A stretch of 64,000 nucleotides of DNA from Flavobacterium sp. 245 (GCF_004362055.1 NZ_SNXB01000007.1:237309-301308), one strand, 5' to 3'. Counted from the stretch's first letter, positions 25,057 through 33,949 are shown. The notes: a model not told the origin generated them from the letters alone. Program-made: numbers and translations.

Positions 25057-25932
25057 ATGAAAATGAGTAAGATTTTAACTTTAAGCATTATTACATTTTT
25101 ACTTTTTAGCTGTTCTTCTGATAATTCAGAAGTTCAAAAAGAAGAAACATTAGACCTTGAACTGGCTAAAGGACCGAATTCATCTAAAATAAATCTGGCT
25201 ATCGGAATTAAAGATAACGCTGATTTAAGTGTAGTTTTCAAAACCATAAACGAACTAAATTTTGATATTCGTCAAATGAACGGTTTTGTTTATCTTTCTA
25301 ATACTGCTAAAAGTGATGTTCCAGATTTAAGAGATTTCTTAAATACAAAACCATATATAAAAACAGGTGCCTGGCAAGCTACAACGAGCAGTGTTTTTTA
25401 CTACGAACCAGAAAACAAGACCTATATTGTAAATAGTTTTTTTGAAATGAATCTTAGCAATCAGGAAGATCTGCTAGGCATCATTTCGTCATTAAAACTA
25501 CAAGAAAAGGATAAAGGGAACATCTGTTTGAGCATTCCGGAAGGAACGCAAACGTACTGGAAAACAGCAATGAAAAAATACTCGTTTGTCGAATGGACAG
25601 AAACATTTGATCAAGTTTGCGTGAGCTACGAGCAGGCGCCAGTAATTGTTGCTAATGTTCCATCTATAGGCAAAGTGAATGAGATAATTCCGATTGATAT
25701 TACTTTTTCAACCCGTAATAGCTGTGGTGGATTTGATTCTGTTTCTGAAACAAATTCGGGAAATACCAAAACAATTACAATAAAAGCCAAATATGAAGGG
25801 TGCTTCTGTTTTCAAAGCATTGGAAACATCAAAACTATTTATAATTTTAAAGCCACAACAACCGGAACACATATTTTGAGATTTCCACAACCAAATGGAG
25901 GTTTACTAACGTATTCAATCAATATTCAATAA
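25057..25932 (+). CDS. Lipoprotein of unknown function
   Basis: A 291-residue protein starting at the ATG at 25057 (a second ATG at 25063 is also possible). The lipobox LLFSC gives an acylated Cys19. Residues ~25-185 are of mixed alpha/beta type, and the last ~100 residues look like a beta-sandwich with a CGGF...YEGCFCFQ cysteine pattern and a final LRFPQPNGGLLTYSINIQ. It would sit in the outer membrane or periplasm. No family was recognised. It is convergent with the cupin gene, with a 25-base gap. Confidence 0.7.
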   Translation: MKMSKILTLSIITFLLFSCSSDNSEVQKEETLDLELAKGPNSSKINLAIGIKDNADLSVVFKTINELNFDIRQMNGFVYLSNTAKSDVPDLRDFLNTKPYIKTGAWQATTSSVFYYEPENKTYIVNSFFEMNLSNQEDLLGIISSLKLQEKDKGNICLSIPEGTQTYWKTAMKKYSFVEWTETFDQVCVSYEQAPVIVANVPSIGKVNEIIPIDITFSTRNSCGGFDSVSETNSGNTKTITIKAKYEGCFCFQSIGNIKTIYNFKATTTGTHILRFPQPNGGLLTYSINIQ

Positions 25933-25957
25933 AATGAATTATTGTCATAAACCCATT

Positions 25958-26395
25958 TTACTTTAAATCCTTCTTTATAACCAAATACTTTAAGTCTGTT
26001 TTTCCTGCATTACTGATTCCGTGCTCAGCATTTGGTGGACAGTAAAAACTGGTGTTTGGTCCGGCTGTAACCGTTTTTCCGTCTAAGAAGAATTCGGCAG
26101 TTCCTTCTAAGATATAGAAGAATTCTTCCTCAGGATGGTGATGCGGCGCGTGTGTCGATTTCCCTGGTTCTACAATACTCATTTTGAGCGTGTTTTCCTG
26201 AGTGAAGTTTTTATCGGCAAACCAATATTGATATCCAACTTTTGTTTTTGTTGCTTTGGTTATGTCAAAATGATTGACGCAGTTTTCGATCGTGTATTGC
26301 GGTGATGCAGTTTCTTTTTTGGCTTCTTGGGAAAATGCTAAATGTTGAAAAAACAAGACCACAATTGTGGTTTTTATGGTTATAGATGTTTTCAT
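25958..26395 (-). CDS. Exported cupin-domain protein
   Basis: A 145-residue protein with a signal peptide (MKTSITIKTTIVVLFFQHLAFSQ). It carries a single cupin: motif 1 GKSTHAPHHHPEEEFFYILEG (with metal-binding His-His-Glu) and motif 2 FYCPPNAEHGISNAGKTD (with the second His). The beta-barrel binds a divalent metal and a small ligand or acts as an enzyme in the periplasm. Two decayed fragments of a close homologue lie within 3.2 kb, at 22837-22869 and 24898-24958, showing past duplications. Confidence 0.85.
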   Translation of the reverse strand: MKTSITIKTTIVVLFFQHLAFSQEAKKETASPQYTIENCVNHFDITKATKTKVGYQYWFADKNFTQENTLKMSIVEPGKSTHAPHHHPEEEFFYILEGTAEFFLDGKTVTAGPNTSFYCPPNAEHGISNAGKTDLKYLVIKKDLK

Positions 26396-26479
26396 ATTTT
26401 TTTTTGTAATGTTACGAAAAAAAACCTCTCCACTGATTTGTGTTGTAATCTTTGTTATCCTTCCTTTTATGATTAAACT

Positions 26480-26648
26480 GGACTGAAGTCCAGCCCTACA
26501 ATATAAATCATTCCTTCGGAATTTTTATTTTCATTGATATGAAAAAGAATGATTTTCTTTTTTGTTTTCAGTAATACATTTTGAATATATTTAATAGAAA
26601 AGAGCCAAAGGCTCAACCAATATTGTAGAGTTGGACTTCAGTCTAGCT
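26480..26648. repeat. Inverted pair of REP-like palindromes (BIME-like)
   Basis: The left REP (26480-26501, minus orientation) and right REP (26625-26648, plus orientation) both read GTAG followed by a palindrome of the form TGGACTTCAGTC. About 125 bp lies between them. They match the REP at 7961-7984 in the GTAG foot, the TTC loop and most stem positions. Confidence 0.7.
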
Positions 26649-26708
26649 AAGCATGCAATAATTATAAATATTAATGTCAAAATCTTATGAAAAAGACACA
26701 TTCTCGAT

Positions 26709-26776
26709 TAGCCCCGATCGAAATGGCATCCTTTTGTGGTGGGGTTCACCACAAAAGATATAATGTAGAGCGGGAC
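26709..26776 (+). ncRNA. Flavo-1-like structured element, copy B
   Basis: TAGCCCCGAT, a stem CATCCTTTTGTGGT / ACCACAAAAGATA with a GGGGTTC loop, and a downstream agcgggac that can pair back to the 5' strand. Relative to copy A the inner stem changes on both sides (GCC/GGC versus GGT/ACC), which supports a conserved RNA fold. Confidence 0.45.
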
Positions 26777-26909
26777 AAAACGTCTTAAAAAACGAAAAAC
26801 GTCTGCTCCTTTAAAAATTCACACAAGCAAAAATCCCAATAAAATAAAGGTTTTCCAGAGCTTTTGAAATCACTCTATGACACGATAAGAAAATATTATG
26901 ATAAAATTA

Positions 26910-26940
26910 TTTCATAATCAGAAAAAGCGCCATACATTTG
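26910..26940 (+). promoter_or_regulatory. Promoter of the tetR gene (TTTC-N19-TACATTTG)
   Basis: TTTC at 26910-26913 is 19 bases before TACATTTG (26933-26940), close to TTTG-N19-TAnnTTTG. The operator at 26943-26963 begins two bases after the -7 box, so a bound repressor would block initiation. Confidence 0.55.
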
Positions 26941-26942
26941 CC

Positions 26943-26963
26943 TAACAGTGTTAAACAATTTAA
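26943..26963 (+). promoter_or_regulatory. TetR operator-like repeat, copy 1
   Basis: TAACAGTGTTA plus AACAATTTAA matches the four repeats downstream of the tetR gene. It contains the inverted repeat TAACA-TGTTA and overlaps the inferred transcription start, which implies autorepression. Confidence 0.7.
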
Positions 26964-26975
26964 TACTTAATCAAA

Positions 26976-27569
26976 ATGGCTAGTAAAGATCGAATTTTAA
27001 GACAAAAAGAAGAGACAAGAAATAACATTCTTGGGGCTGCTTATGACATCGTGAAAGAAGACGGCTGGAATGGTTTAAGTATGCGCAAAATTGCTGATAG
27101 GATTGAATATACTGCTCCTATTATTTATGAATATTTTTCTAATAAAGATGCTATATTGACCGAATTGACTGGTCAAGGGTTTATTAAACTGGCAAAAGAG
27201 TTAGAAAAAGCAAAAGCAAAATTTGAAAAGCCAGAAGAACAATTAGAAGCCATGTGGATGGCATATTGGGATTTTGCCTTTACAGATACCGAAATGTATC
27301 AGGTAATGTTTGGGGTTCAAATGAATTGCTGTTCGCAACAATGTTCGCTTTCAGATTCACCTTATATGATGTTTACAGCCGTTATTGCTGAAGTCATGAA
27401 AGACAGTAATCCGGATCCGGAAATTATTAAACAAAAGTATTTTACTTTCTTTTCTATCATTCATGGTTTGATTGCAATCAACATTATAAACAGAAATGGA
27501 GCATTAGAAAGTATCAACAATCAGATTTTGAAAGATGCTATTGGCGGTATCATCAAATCAATACAATAA
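26976..27569 (+). CDS. TetR/AcrR-family repressor
   Basis: A 197-residue regulator. The N-terminal helix-turn-helix spans about residues 10-60 (EETRNNILGAAYDIVKEDGWNGLSMRKIADRIEYTAPIIYEYFSNKDAILTEL), with the typical YxYFxNKxxL recognition-helix end. The C-terminal ligand domain contains a cysteine-rich loop NCCSQQCSLS (about 126-136), which could make it responsive to thiol-reactive compounds or metal. An operator-like repeat lies in its own promoter and four more in the gap before the RND operon, so it probably represses both. Confidence 0.92.
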   Translation: MASKDRILRQKEETRNNILGAAYDIVKEDGWNGLSMRKIADRIEYTAPIIYEYFSNKDAILTELTGQGFIKLAKELEKAKAKFEKPEEQLEAMWMAYWDFAFTDTEMYQVMFGVQMNCCSQQCSLSDSPYMMFTAVIAEVMKDSNPDPEIIKQKYFTFFSIIHGLIAINIINRNGALESINNQILKDAIGGIIKSIQ

Positions 27570-27586
27570 AAAAATTTTTAATTTTA

Positions 27587-27802
27587 CTTAACAGTGGTAA
27601 ATCATTTAATTGGATAATATAAAATCCTTTTTTTTATAACAATCACTTAACACTGTTAGAAAATTTAACCTAAGTAATTTCGAGTTTTTTTACTCTTTTA
27701 CTTAACAGTGATAAATCATTTAATACGATTTTGAAACAGAATAGAAAAGAGTTACAATAAGGAAATTTGCGCACTTAAACTTAACAACGTTAGAAAATTT
27801 AA
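27587..27802 (+). promoter_or_regulatory. Array of four TetR operator-like 23-bp repeats
   Basis: Four copies of CTTAACAGTGNTAAATCATTTAA-like sequence lie at 27587-27609, 27646-27668, 27701-27723 and 27780-27802. Copies 1 and 3 share CAGTGNTAAATC and copies 2 and 4 share GTTAGAAAAT, so the two versions alternate. Each starts CTTAACA and ends ATTTAA. Spacing between starts is 59, 55 and 79 bases. They occupy the tetR to adaptor gap. Confidence 0.8.
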
Positions 27803-27879
27803 TATTATTAAATATGGATCCCGAGAATTTTAGAATACCACAATTTTTTAAAAGAAATGTTCAACCAATTAAAACCACT

Positions 27880-29028
27880 ATGAAAATGAAAAATGTAATT
27901 ATAACCAGTTTTATTCTGGCATTAGTATTAAGCAGTTGTGCTGATAAAAATCAGGCACCTACTGCTCCACCTCCACCGGTTTTACCAGTATTGGCCATCA
28001 CAAGCGCAAATACAACCACTGACGCCGAATATCCTGCTGCTATACAAGGAACTGTTGATGTTGAAATTCGCCCTCAAGTAAGCGGAAATCTAGAAAGAGT
28101 TTATGTTGACGAAGGCTCTTATGTAAGCAAAGGACAAACCTTATTCAAAATAAACGAGCGTCCATTCCGTGAGCAGTTAAACAATGCTTTGGCAAGTCTT
28201 CACGCGGCAGAAGCGGCTTTGATCAACGCTAATTTAGAAGTTGACAAATTGACTCCTTTAGTACAAAATAAAGTAGTTTCTGATTATCAGTTAAAAACGG
28301 CTAAAGCTTCTCAAAAAATTGCTGCTGCAAATATTGAACAGGCAAAAGCAATGGTAGGTTCTGCTAAAATTAATTTAGGCTATACAAATGTTACAGCCCC
28401 AGTGAGTGGCTACATCGGAAGATTACCTAAAAAACAAGGAAGTTTAGTTTCTGCTTCTGATGTTGAAGCGCTGACCACTTTATCTGATGTTCATGAAGTG
28501 TTTGCTTATTTTTCTTTAGGAGAGACAGATTTCATCAACTTTAAAGCACAATACGCAGGAAATTCTCTTGGTGATAAAATCAAAAAACTTCCTCCAGTTA
28601 CTTTGATTTTAGCTGATAACAATGCTTATCCTCAAACAGGAAAAATTGATATGGTTGACGGACAGTTTGATAAAACTACCGGAGCAATCACGATTAGAGC
28701 GACTTTCCCAAATGCAAACGGAACGTTACGTTCGGGAAACACAGGAAGAATCCGTTTAGGATTAAACCACGACGATGCGATTTTAGTGCCACAAGCAGCT
28801 ACAATTGAAATGCAGGATAAAGTATTTGTTTTCACTGTAGGCAAAGACAACAAAGTAACTAAAATGCCTATTACCGTTGTGGGTAAAAGCGGAACCAATT
28901 ATTTAATTAAAGAAGGTGTAAAAACGGGTGACCAAATCGTGTTAAGCGGTATTGACAAACTTCAGGATGGACAAGCGATTCAGCCAGAAAAATCAACTAA
29001 AGTTGCCGAAGTAACTAATAAAAAATAA
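27880..29028 (+). CDS. RND periplasmic adaptor lipoprotein (HAE1 system)
   Basis: The ATG at 27880 gives 382 residues that start with a lipoprotein signal (MKMKNVIITSFILALVLSSC, Cys20). An in-frame ATG at 27814 would place 22 extra residues before it and is less likely. The body has the membrane-fusion plan: PQVSGNLERVYVDEGSYVSKGQTLFKI lipoyl motif, a helical hairpin (residues ~85-145), YTNVTAPVSGYIGRLP, beta-barrel and membrane-proximal domains with LVPQAATIEMQDKVFVFTV. It links permease and channel in the operon that the TetR regulator probably represses. Confidence 0.9.
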   Translation: MKMKNVIITSFILALVLSSCADKNQAPTAPPPPVLPVLAITSANTTTDAEYPAAIQGTVDVEIRPQVSGNLERVYVDEGSYVSKGQTLFKINERPFREQLNNALASLHAAEAALINANLEVDKLTPLVQNKVVSDYQLKTAKASQKIAAANIEQAKAMVGSAKINLGYTNVTAPVSGYIGRLPKKQGSLVSASDVEALTTLSDVHEVFAYFSLGETDFINFKAQYAGNSLGDKIKKLPPVTLILADNNAYPQTGKIDMVDGQFDKTTGAITIRATFPNANGTLRSGNTGRIRLGLNHDDAILVPQAATIEMQDKVFVFTVGKDNKVTKMPITVVGKSGTNYLIKEGVKTGDQIVLSGIDKLQDGQAIQPEKSTKVAEVTNKK

Positions 29029-29040
29029 TTCTAAAAGAAA

Positions 29041-32000
29041 ATGTTCAAAATATTTATACAAAGACCTGTACTGGCAACCGTAATTTCCATTTTATTGGTA
29101 ATTCTGGGGGTACTAGGTTTAACTAAACTGCCTTTACAACAGTTTCCTGATATTGCGCCTCCATCGGTTTTGGTAACGGCGGTATATCCGGGAGCAAACG
29201 CAGAAACGGTTTTACGTTCTGTGGCACCTTCTATCGAAGAATCTATAAATGGTGTAGAGAACATGACTTACATGAGTTCTACAGCGAGTAACGACGGTAC
29301 TTTAGCTATTACAGTTTTCTTTAAACTGGGCACAGATGCTGATCAAGCTGCGGTAAACGTACAAAACAGAGTGGCACAGGCAACGAGCCAGCTTCCTGCC
29401 GAAGTGGTACAACAAGGTATTGTTACGGCGAAACAACAAAACAGTTTCATCATGGCGATTGGTATGTACACCGATGATGAAGCAAAATATGATCAGACGT
29501 TTGTTGCCAACTATGCACAGATTAATATTATTCCCGAGTTAAAACGTATTCCGGGTGTAGGTTCTGCCAGTATTTTTGGTGGTGTAAAAGATTACTCGAT
29601 GCGTGTTTGGTTAAACCCAACGCAGATGTCAACTTACAAAGTGACGCCAAGCGAAGTTATGGGAGCGATTCAAGACAAAAGTTTGGAAGCGGCTCCGGGG
29701 AAATTTGGAGAGCGAAGCAAAGAAGTTTTTGAATATGTTATCAAATACAAAGGAAAACTAACCAAACCAGAAGACTACGAAAATATTGCGATACGTTCTA
29801 ATGCCGATGGTTCAGTACTTCGCTTAAAAGACGTTGCTAGAGTTGAACTTGGTGCTTATTCTTATAACAGTTTAACTCGTTTAAATGGTAAAAAAGGAAT
29901 TGTAATTGGGGTTATTCAGTTAGCTGGATCGAACTCAAATGATATTCAGATTGCCATTAACAAAATGATGGAAAAGGCTTCTAAAGATTTTCCAAAAGGC
30001 ATCAAACACAATATTTTCTATAGTACAAAAGTATCACTTGACCAATCTATTGAGCAAGTTGAGCATACTTTATTAGAAGCTTTTATACTTGTATTTATTG
30101 TGGTATTTATCTTCTTGCAAGATTTTAGATCAACATTAATCCCGGCTATTGCTGTACCTGTAGCAATTTTAGGAACGTTCTTCTTCATGCAGTTATTCGG
30201 ATTTTCGATCAACCTTTTAACACTTTTCGCATTAATTCTGGCGATTGGTATTGTGGTCGATGATGCCATTGTGGTAGTCGAAGCGGTGCATGCGAAAATG
30301 GAGCACAAACGTTTGTCTCCAAAAATCGCAACCCATGAAGCAATGCACGAAATAACGGGTGCTATTATCTCGATTACGCTGGTAATGGCTGCTGTATTCT
30401 TGCCGGTTGGTTTTATGGAAGGCTCAACAGGAGTTTTCTATCGTCAGTTTGCCTTTACAATGGCAATTGCAATTGTAATTTCGGCTGTTAATGCCTTAAC
30501 ATTGAGTCCGGCGCTTGCAGCATTATTCTTAAAAGATAATCACGGAGCAGACGATCACAATGCGCCTTATGTGAAAAAAGGATTTAAAGAAAAATTCTTT
30601 ACCGCTTTCAACAGCAGTTTTGAATCTTTAACGAATCGTTATGTTGGTGGACTTAAATTCTTAATCAGAAGAAAATGGTTGAGTTTAGGCGGATTAGCTT
30701 TAATTGTTGTAGCAACTATTGTAATGGTAAAAACAACTCCTGCAGGGTTTATTCCAACCGAAGATCAAGGATTTATTGCGATTGCAGTAAATACGCCATC
30801 CGGAACATCATTAGACGGAACTCAAAAAGTAATGACTGAAGCAGAAAACACTTTAAGAGGTTTAGATGCTTCTCGATTTGTAACCGCTATTTCAGGTTTC
30901 AACTTATTGACAAACTCTACAAGCCCATCTTCAGCCGTAGTTTTCGTATTGCTTAAACCAAACGAAGAACGAGGCGAAGTAAAAAATATTGACGAAATCA
31001 TGAACCAGGTTCGAGGAAAACTAGGCGGAATCTCAGGAGGAAGTTTCTTCGTATTCAGTTTCCCAACTGTTCCCGGATTTAGTAATGTTGAAGCTTTAGA
31101 TTTAGTTCTTCAGGATAAAACGGGAGGAAAACTAGACAAATTCAGTGGTATCTCTCAAAACTTTATTGGTGAATTAATGAAACGTCCGGAAATTGCAGTT
31201 GCTTTTACGAGTTTCAAAGCAGATTATCCTCAATTGCAATTGGAAGTTAACGACGAAAAAGCAAATCAATTGGGTGTAAATGTAAAAGACATTTTACAAA
31301 CGATGCAGGCTTATTTTGGTAGCGCGCAGGCATCTGATTTCAACCGATTTGGTAAATACTACCGTGTGGTTGTTCAGGCTGATATCCAAGACAGAGCCGA
31401 TCCAACTTCAATTGACAGAGTTTTTGTTAAAAACAAAACTGGCGAAATGGTGCCAATAAATACTTTAGTAAAACTAACTCGTATTTATGGCTCAGAAACC
31501 GCTTCACGATACAATTTATTTAATTCAATTTCTATTAATGCGATTCCGAAACCAGGATTTAGTTCAGGAGATGCCATTAAAGCAATTGAAGAAGTAGCAG
31601 CACAACAATTACCTGCAGGTTACGGGTTCGAATTCTCGGGTCAGACTCGTGAGGAGATTTCTTCCGGAGGGCAATCGGCAACTATATTCTTACTGTGTTT
31701 GATATTCGTTTATTTCCTACTTGCTGCACAGTACGAAAGTTACATTTTGCCTTTGGCGGTAATCTTATCAATCCCTGCAGGTATTTTTGGAGTATTTGTG
31801 GCAATCGGCTTGACCGGAATTGAAAATAACATTTATGTACAAGTTGCATTGGTAATGTTAATTGGTCTGCTCGCCAAAAATGCCATTCTGATTGTGGAAT
31901 TTGCCGTCCAGAAACGAAAATCGGGACAAGCGTTAATTAAAGCTTCCATCGATGCAGCCAAATTACGTTTGCGACCAATTATCATGACGTCTCTTGCTTT

Positions 32001-32208
32001 TATTGTTGGTTTAGTGCCAATGATGAGCGCCAAAGGACCATCAGCGCAAGGTAACCACTCAATTAGTATTGGTGCTGCCGGAGGTATGATTTCAGGAGTA
32101 ATTCTAGGTTTGTTTATCATCCCTGTTTTATTCATCATCTTCCAGCATTTACAAGAAAAGGTTTCTGGAAAACCAGTTGCCGTAATTCATAACGAAGAAG
32201 AAAAATAA
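29041..32208 (+). CDS. RND efflux permease, HAE1/AcrB type
   Basis: A 1055-residue permease with the standard AcrB plan. Helix 4 carries Asp407-Asp408 in GIVVDDAIVVVEAVHAKM, at the same numbers as in E. coli AcrB, and helix 10 carries Lys946 in GLLAKNAILIVEFAVQKR, so the canonical proton relay is complete. The N-terminus FIQRPVLATVISILLVILGVLGL and pore-domain motifs fit multidrug exporters. It follows the adaptor by 12 bases and is followed by a 37-codon gene and an OprM-like channel. Confidence 0.95.
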   Translation: MFKIFIQRPVLATVISILLVILGVLGLTKLPLQQFPDIAPPSVLVTAVYPGANAETVLRSVAPSIEESINGVENMTYMSSTASNDGTLAITVFFKLGTDADQAAVNVQNRVAQATSQLPAEVVQQGIVTAKQQNSFIMAIGMYTDDEAKYDQTFVANYAQINIIPELKRIPGVGSASIFGGVKDYSMRVWLNPTQMSTYKVTPSEVMGAIQDKSLEAAPGKFGERSKEVFEYVIKYKGKLTKPEDYENIAIRSNADGSVLRLKDVARVELGAYSYNSLTRLNGKKGIVIGVIQLAGSNSNDIQIAINKMMEKASKDFPKGIKHNIFYSTKVSLDQSIEQVEHTLLEAFILVFIVVFIFLQDFRSTLIPAIAVPVAILGTFFFMQLFGFSINLLTLFALILAIGIVVDDAIVVVEAVHAKMEHKRLSPKIATHEAMHEITGAIISITLVMAAVFLPVGFMEGSTGVFYRQFAFTMAIAIVISAVNALTLSPALAALFLKDNHGADDHNAPYVKKGFKEKFFTAFNSSFESLTNRYVGGLKFLIRRKWLSLGGLALIVVATIVMVKTTPAGFIPTEDQGFIAIAVNTPSGTSLDGTQKVMTEAENTLRGLDASRFVTAISGFNLLTNSTSPSSAVVFVLLKPNEERGEVKNIDEIMNQVRGKLGGISGGSFFVFSFPTVPGFSNVEALDLVLQDKTGGKLDKFSGISQNFIGELMKRPEIAVAFTSFKADYPQLQLEVNDEKANQLGVNVKDILQTMQAYFGSAQASDFNRFGKYYRVVVQADIQDRADPTSIDRVFVKNKTGEMVPINTLVKLTRIYGSETASRYNLFNSISINAIPKPGFSSGDAIKAIEEVAAQQLPAGYGFEFSGQTREEISSGGQSATIFLLCLIFVYFLLAAQYESYILPLAVILSIPAGIFGVFVAIGLTGIENNIYVQVALVMLIGLLAKNAILIVEFAVQKRKSGQALIKASIDAAKLRLRPIIMTSLAFIVGLVPMMSAKGPSAQGNHSISIGAAGGMISGVILGLFIIPVLFIIFQHLQEKVSGKPVAVIHNEEEK

Positions 32209-32211
32209 TAA

Positions 32212-32325
32212 ATGGAAAACTATATAACAACAGCTTTAGTAGCCATCATATTTGGCATCGCATATATATCGTACAGAATCTCAAAAGATCTTGAAACTAG
32301 AAAAGATACTTGTACAGAAATTTAA
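32212..32325 (+). CDS. 37-residue single-helix membrane peptide in the RND operon
   Basis: ATG at 32212 starts three bases after the permease stop. The product MENYITTALVAIIFGIAYIS... has one hydrophobic helix (residues 4-21) followed by a basic and acidic tail (YRISKDLETRKDTCTEI). The size, single helix and tight coupling to an AcrB-type gene recall AcrZ, the small E. coli partner of AcrB, but there is no sequence similarity I can claim. It is too short for standard gene callers. Confidence 0.6.
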   Translation: MENYITTALVAIIFGIAYISYRISKDLETRKDTCTEI

Positions 32326-32345
32326 CCCTTTGGAAAAAAAATATT

Positions 32346-32488
32346 TTAACACATCGAGACATAGATTTCTTATTTCGAAAAAAGAGAATAAAAGAAACTA
32401 GTTTCAACACATAGAAAACTATGTGTATTTAAAATAAGTGAAACGCCTTTTTTTAAATCCTCAAAAAGCTATGTTTCTATGTGTTTAA
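32346..32488 (+). repeat. 143-bp element with ttaaacacatag-type terminal repeats, copy 1
   Basis: A 143-bp sequence inside the RND operon, starting TTAACACATCGAGACATAG and ending CTATGTTTCTATGTGTTTAA, with the core TTAAAATAAGTGAAACGCC. A copy of exactly the same length lies at 55176-55318, in the same orientation relative to the operon's transcription. Confidence 0.85.
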
Positions 32489-32530
32489 AAAATTACACCC
32501 AACGGATAAAAAAATTTAATAAAAGAAAGA

Positions 32531-33949
32531 ATGAAAAATCATATAACCAAAATCGTGACCTTCGCCATTCTGATCACGACCTTAATATCCTGTAAAGTTT
32601 CGAAGGATATTGAAACTCCAAAAGATGCATTTCCTGAGAATTTCAGGAATGCATCAGTTTCGAGTGATACAACAAGTATTGCCGATGTGGAGTGGAAAAA
32701 CTTCTTTACTGAAAAAGATATTATCAAATTGATCGACAGCGCCGTTGCGAGAAACAACGATTTACAGATTGCCGAAAAGAACATTGAAATTGCGCAATAC
32801 CGTTTTACGCAGTCAAAATGGGGAAATGTACCTCAGGTTAATTTATTTGTAAATGCAAGCACAAGCAATCCGTCTGACAATAGTTTTACAGGATTGAACC
32901 TAAACCAAGCAATTGGTGCCAAACATATTGACGATTATTCAGCCGGAGCTTCACTTTCTTGGGAAGCTGATATCTGGGGGAAAATCAAAAATCAGAAAAA
33001 AGGGGCGTACGCAGGATATCTACAATCTGCAGAAGTTAAAAAAGCATTGCAGACTAATATTGTTGCCAATGTTTCAAGAGGATATTACAATCTTTTAATG
33101 TTGGACGCGCAACTGGATATTGCCAGACAAAATCTTCGTTTAAATGATAGTACAACCAATATTATCAAATTAAAATACGATGCTGGTCAGGTAACTTCAT
33201 TGGCGATTCAACAATCGGAAGCGCAGAAATTAAATTCAGCACAATTGATTCCGTTATTGGAACAAAACATTTCGATTCAGGAAAATGCTTTGAGCGTATT
33301 GACGGGCTCTTTCCCAAATTCAAAAGAAAGAACAATTCGTTTAAGTGCTATTGAAGTTAAAAACAATAACGCAATCGGAATTCCATCTTCATTAGTAAGC
33401 AGAAGACCCGACGTAAAAAGTGCCGAATTGGCTCTTAAAGTGGCCAACGCAAACGTAGGAATCACAAAAGCTGATTTGTATCCGGCTTTAAGAATTACAG
33501 CTCAAGGTGGTGTAAATTCATTCGAAACCAGCAATTGGTTCAACATTCCGGCTTCTTTATTTGGAACTGTTGCCGGAGGTTTGACGCAACCGCTTTTGAA
33601 TAATAAAAGATTAAAAACGCAATATAATATCGCTGTAGCAGAAAGAGAAAAAGCTGTTTTAAATTTTAGACAAGCTGTTTTGGTTGCTGTAAGCGAAGTT
33701 TCGGATGCTTTAGTTAAAGTCGAAAAATTACAACAGCAGGAAATTTTCTTGAGAGAAAAAGTAAAAACACTGCAACAAGCTATTAAAAACGCTAACCTTT
33801 TATTCAAAAACGGTATGGCTGAATACCTTGAAGTTTTAACTGCACAAGCAAATTTATTACAAAGCGAATTAGAACTTGCCGATATTAAAAGACAACAACT
33901 TACAGCTAATACAGATTTGTACCGCGCACTAGGTGGAGGCTGGAAATAA
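32531..33949 (+). CDS. OprM/NodT-type outer-membrane channel lipoprotein
   Basis: A 472-residue lipoprotein (lipobox TTLISC, Cys21) with two outer-membrane efflux repeats. Typical NodT/OprM features are visible: WKNFFTEKDIIKLIDSAVARNNDLQIAEKNIEIAQ, DYSAGASLSWEADIWGKIKNQKKGAYAGYLQS, VSRRPDVKSAELALKVANANVGITKADLYPALRI and the C-terminal GGGWK. It is the exit duct for the preceding HAE1 pump. The 143-bp element separates it from the permease and small gene, which could affect its expression. Confidence 0.9.
   Translation: MKNHITKIVTFAILITTLISCKVSKDIETPKDAFPENFRNASVSSDTTSIADVEWKNFFTEKDIIKLIDSAVARNNDLQIAEKNIEIAQYRFTQSKWGNVPQVNLFVNASTSNPSDNSFTGLNLNQAIGAKHIDDYSAGASLSWEADIWGKIKNQKKGAYAGYLQSAEVKKALQTNIVANVSRGYYNLLMLDAQLDIARQNLRLNDSTTNIIKLKYDAGQVTSLAIQQSEAQKLNSAQLIPLLEQNISIQENALSVLTGSFPNSKERTIRLSAIEVKNNNAIGIPSSLVSRRPDVKSAELALKVANANVGITKADLYPALRITAQGGVNSFETSNWFNIPASLFGTVAGGLTQPLLNNKRLKTQYNIAVAEREKAVLNFRQAVLVAVSEVSDALVKVEKLQQQEIFLREKVKTLQQAIKNANLLFKNGMAEYLEVLTAQANLLQSELELADIKRQQLTANTDLYRALGGGWK

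Larger units (their letters stand above)
26396..26909. other. Intergenic region with REP pair and structured element
   Basis: The stretch upstream of the TetR gene contains an inverted pair of REP-like palindromes (26480-26648) and the second flavo-1-like element (26709-26776). No gene is seen. Confidence 0.7.

Noticed and set aside
27814..27879. ATG start for the second RND adaptor
   Set aside because: The 22 extra residues are polar and would precede a lipoprotein signal, which must be at the N-terminus.
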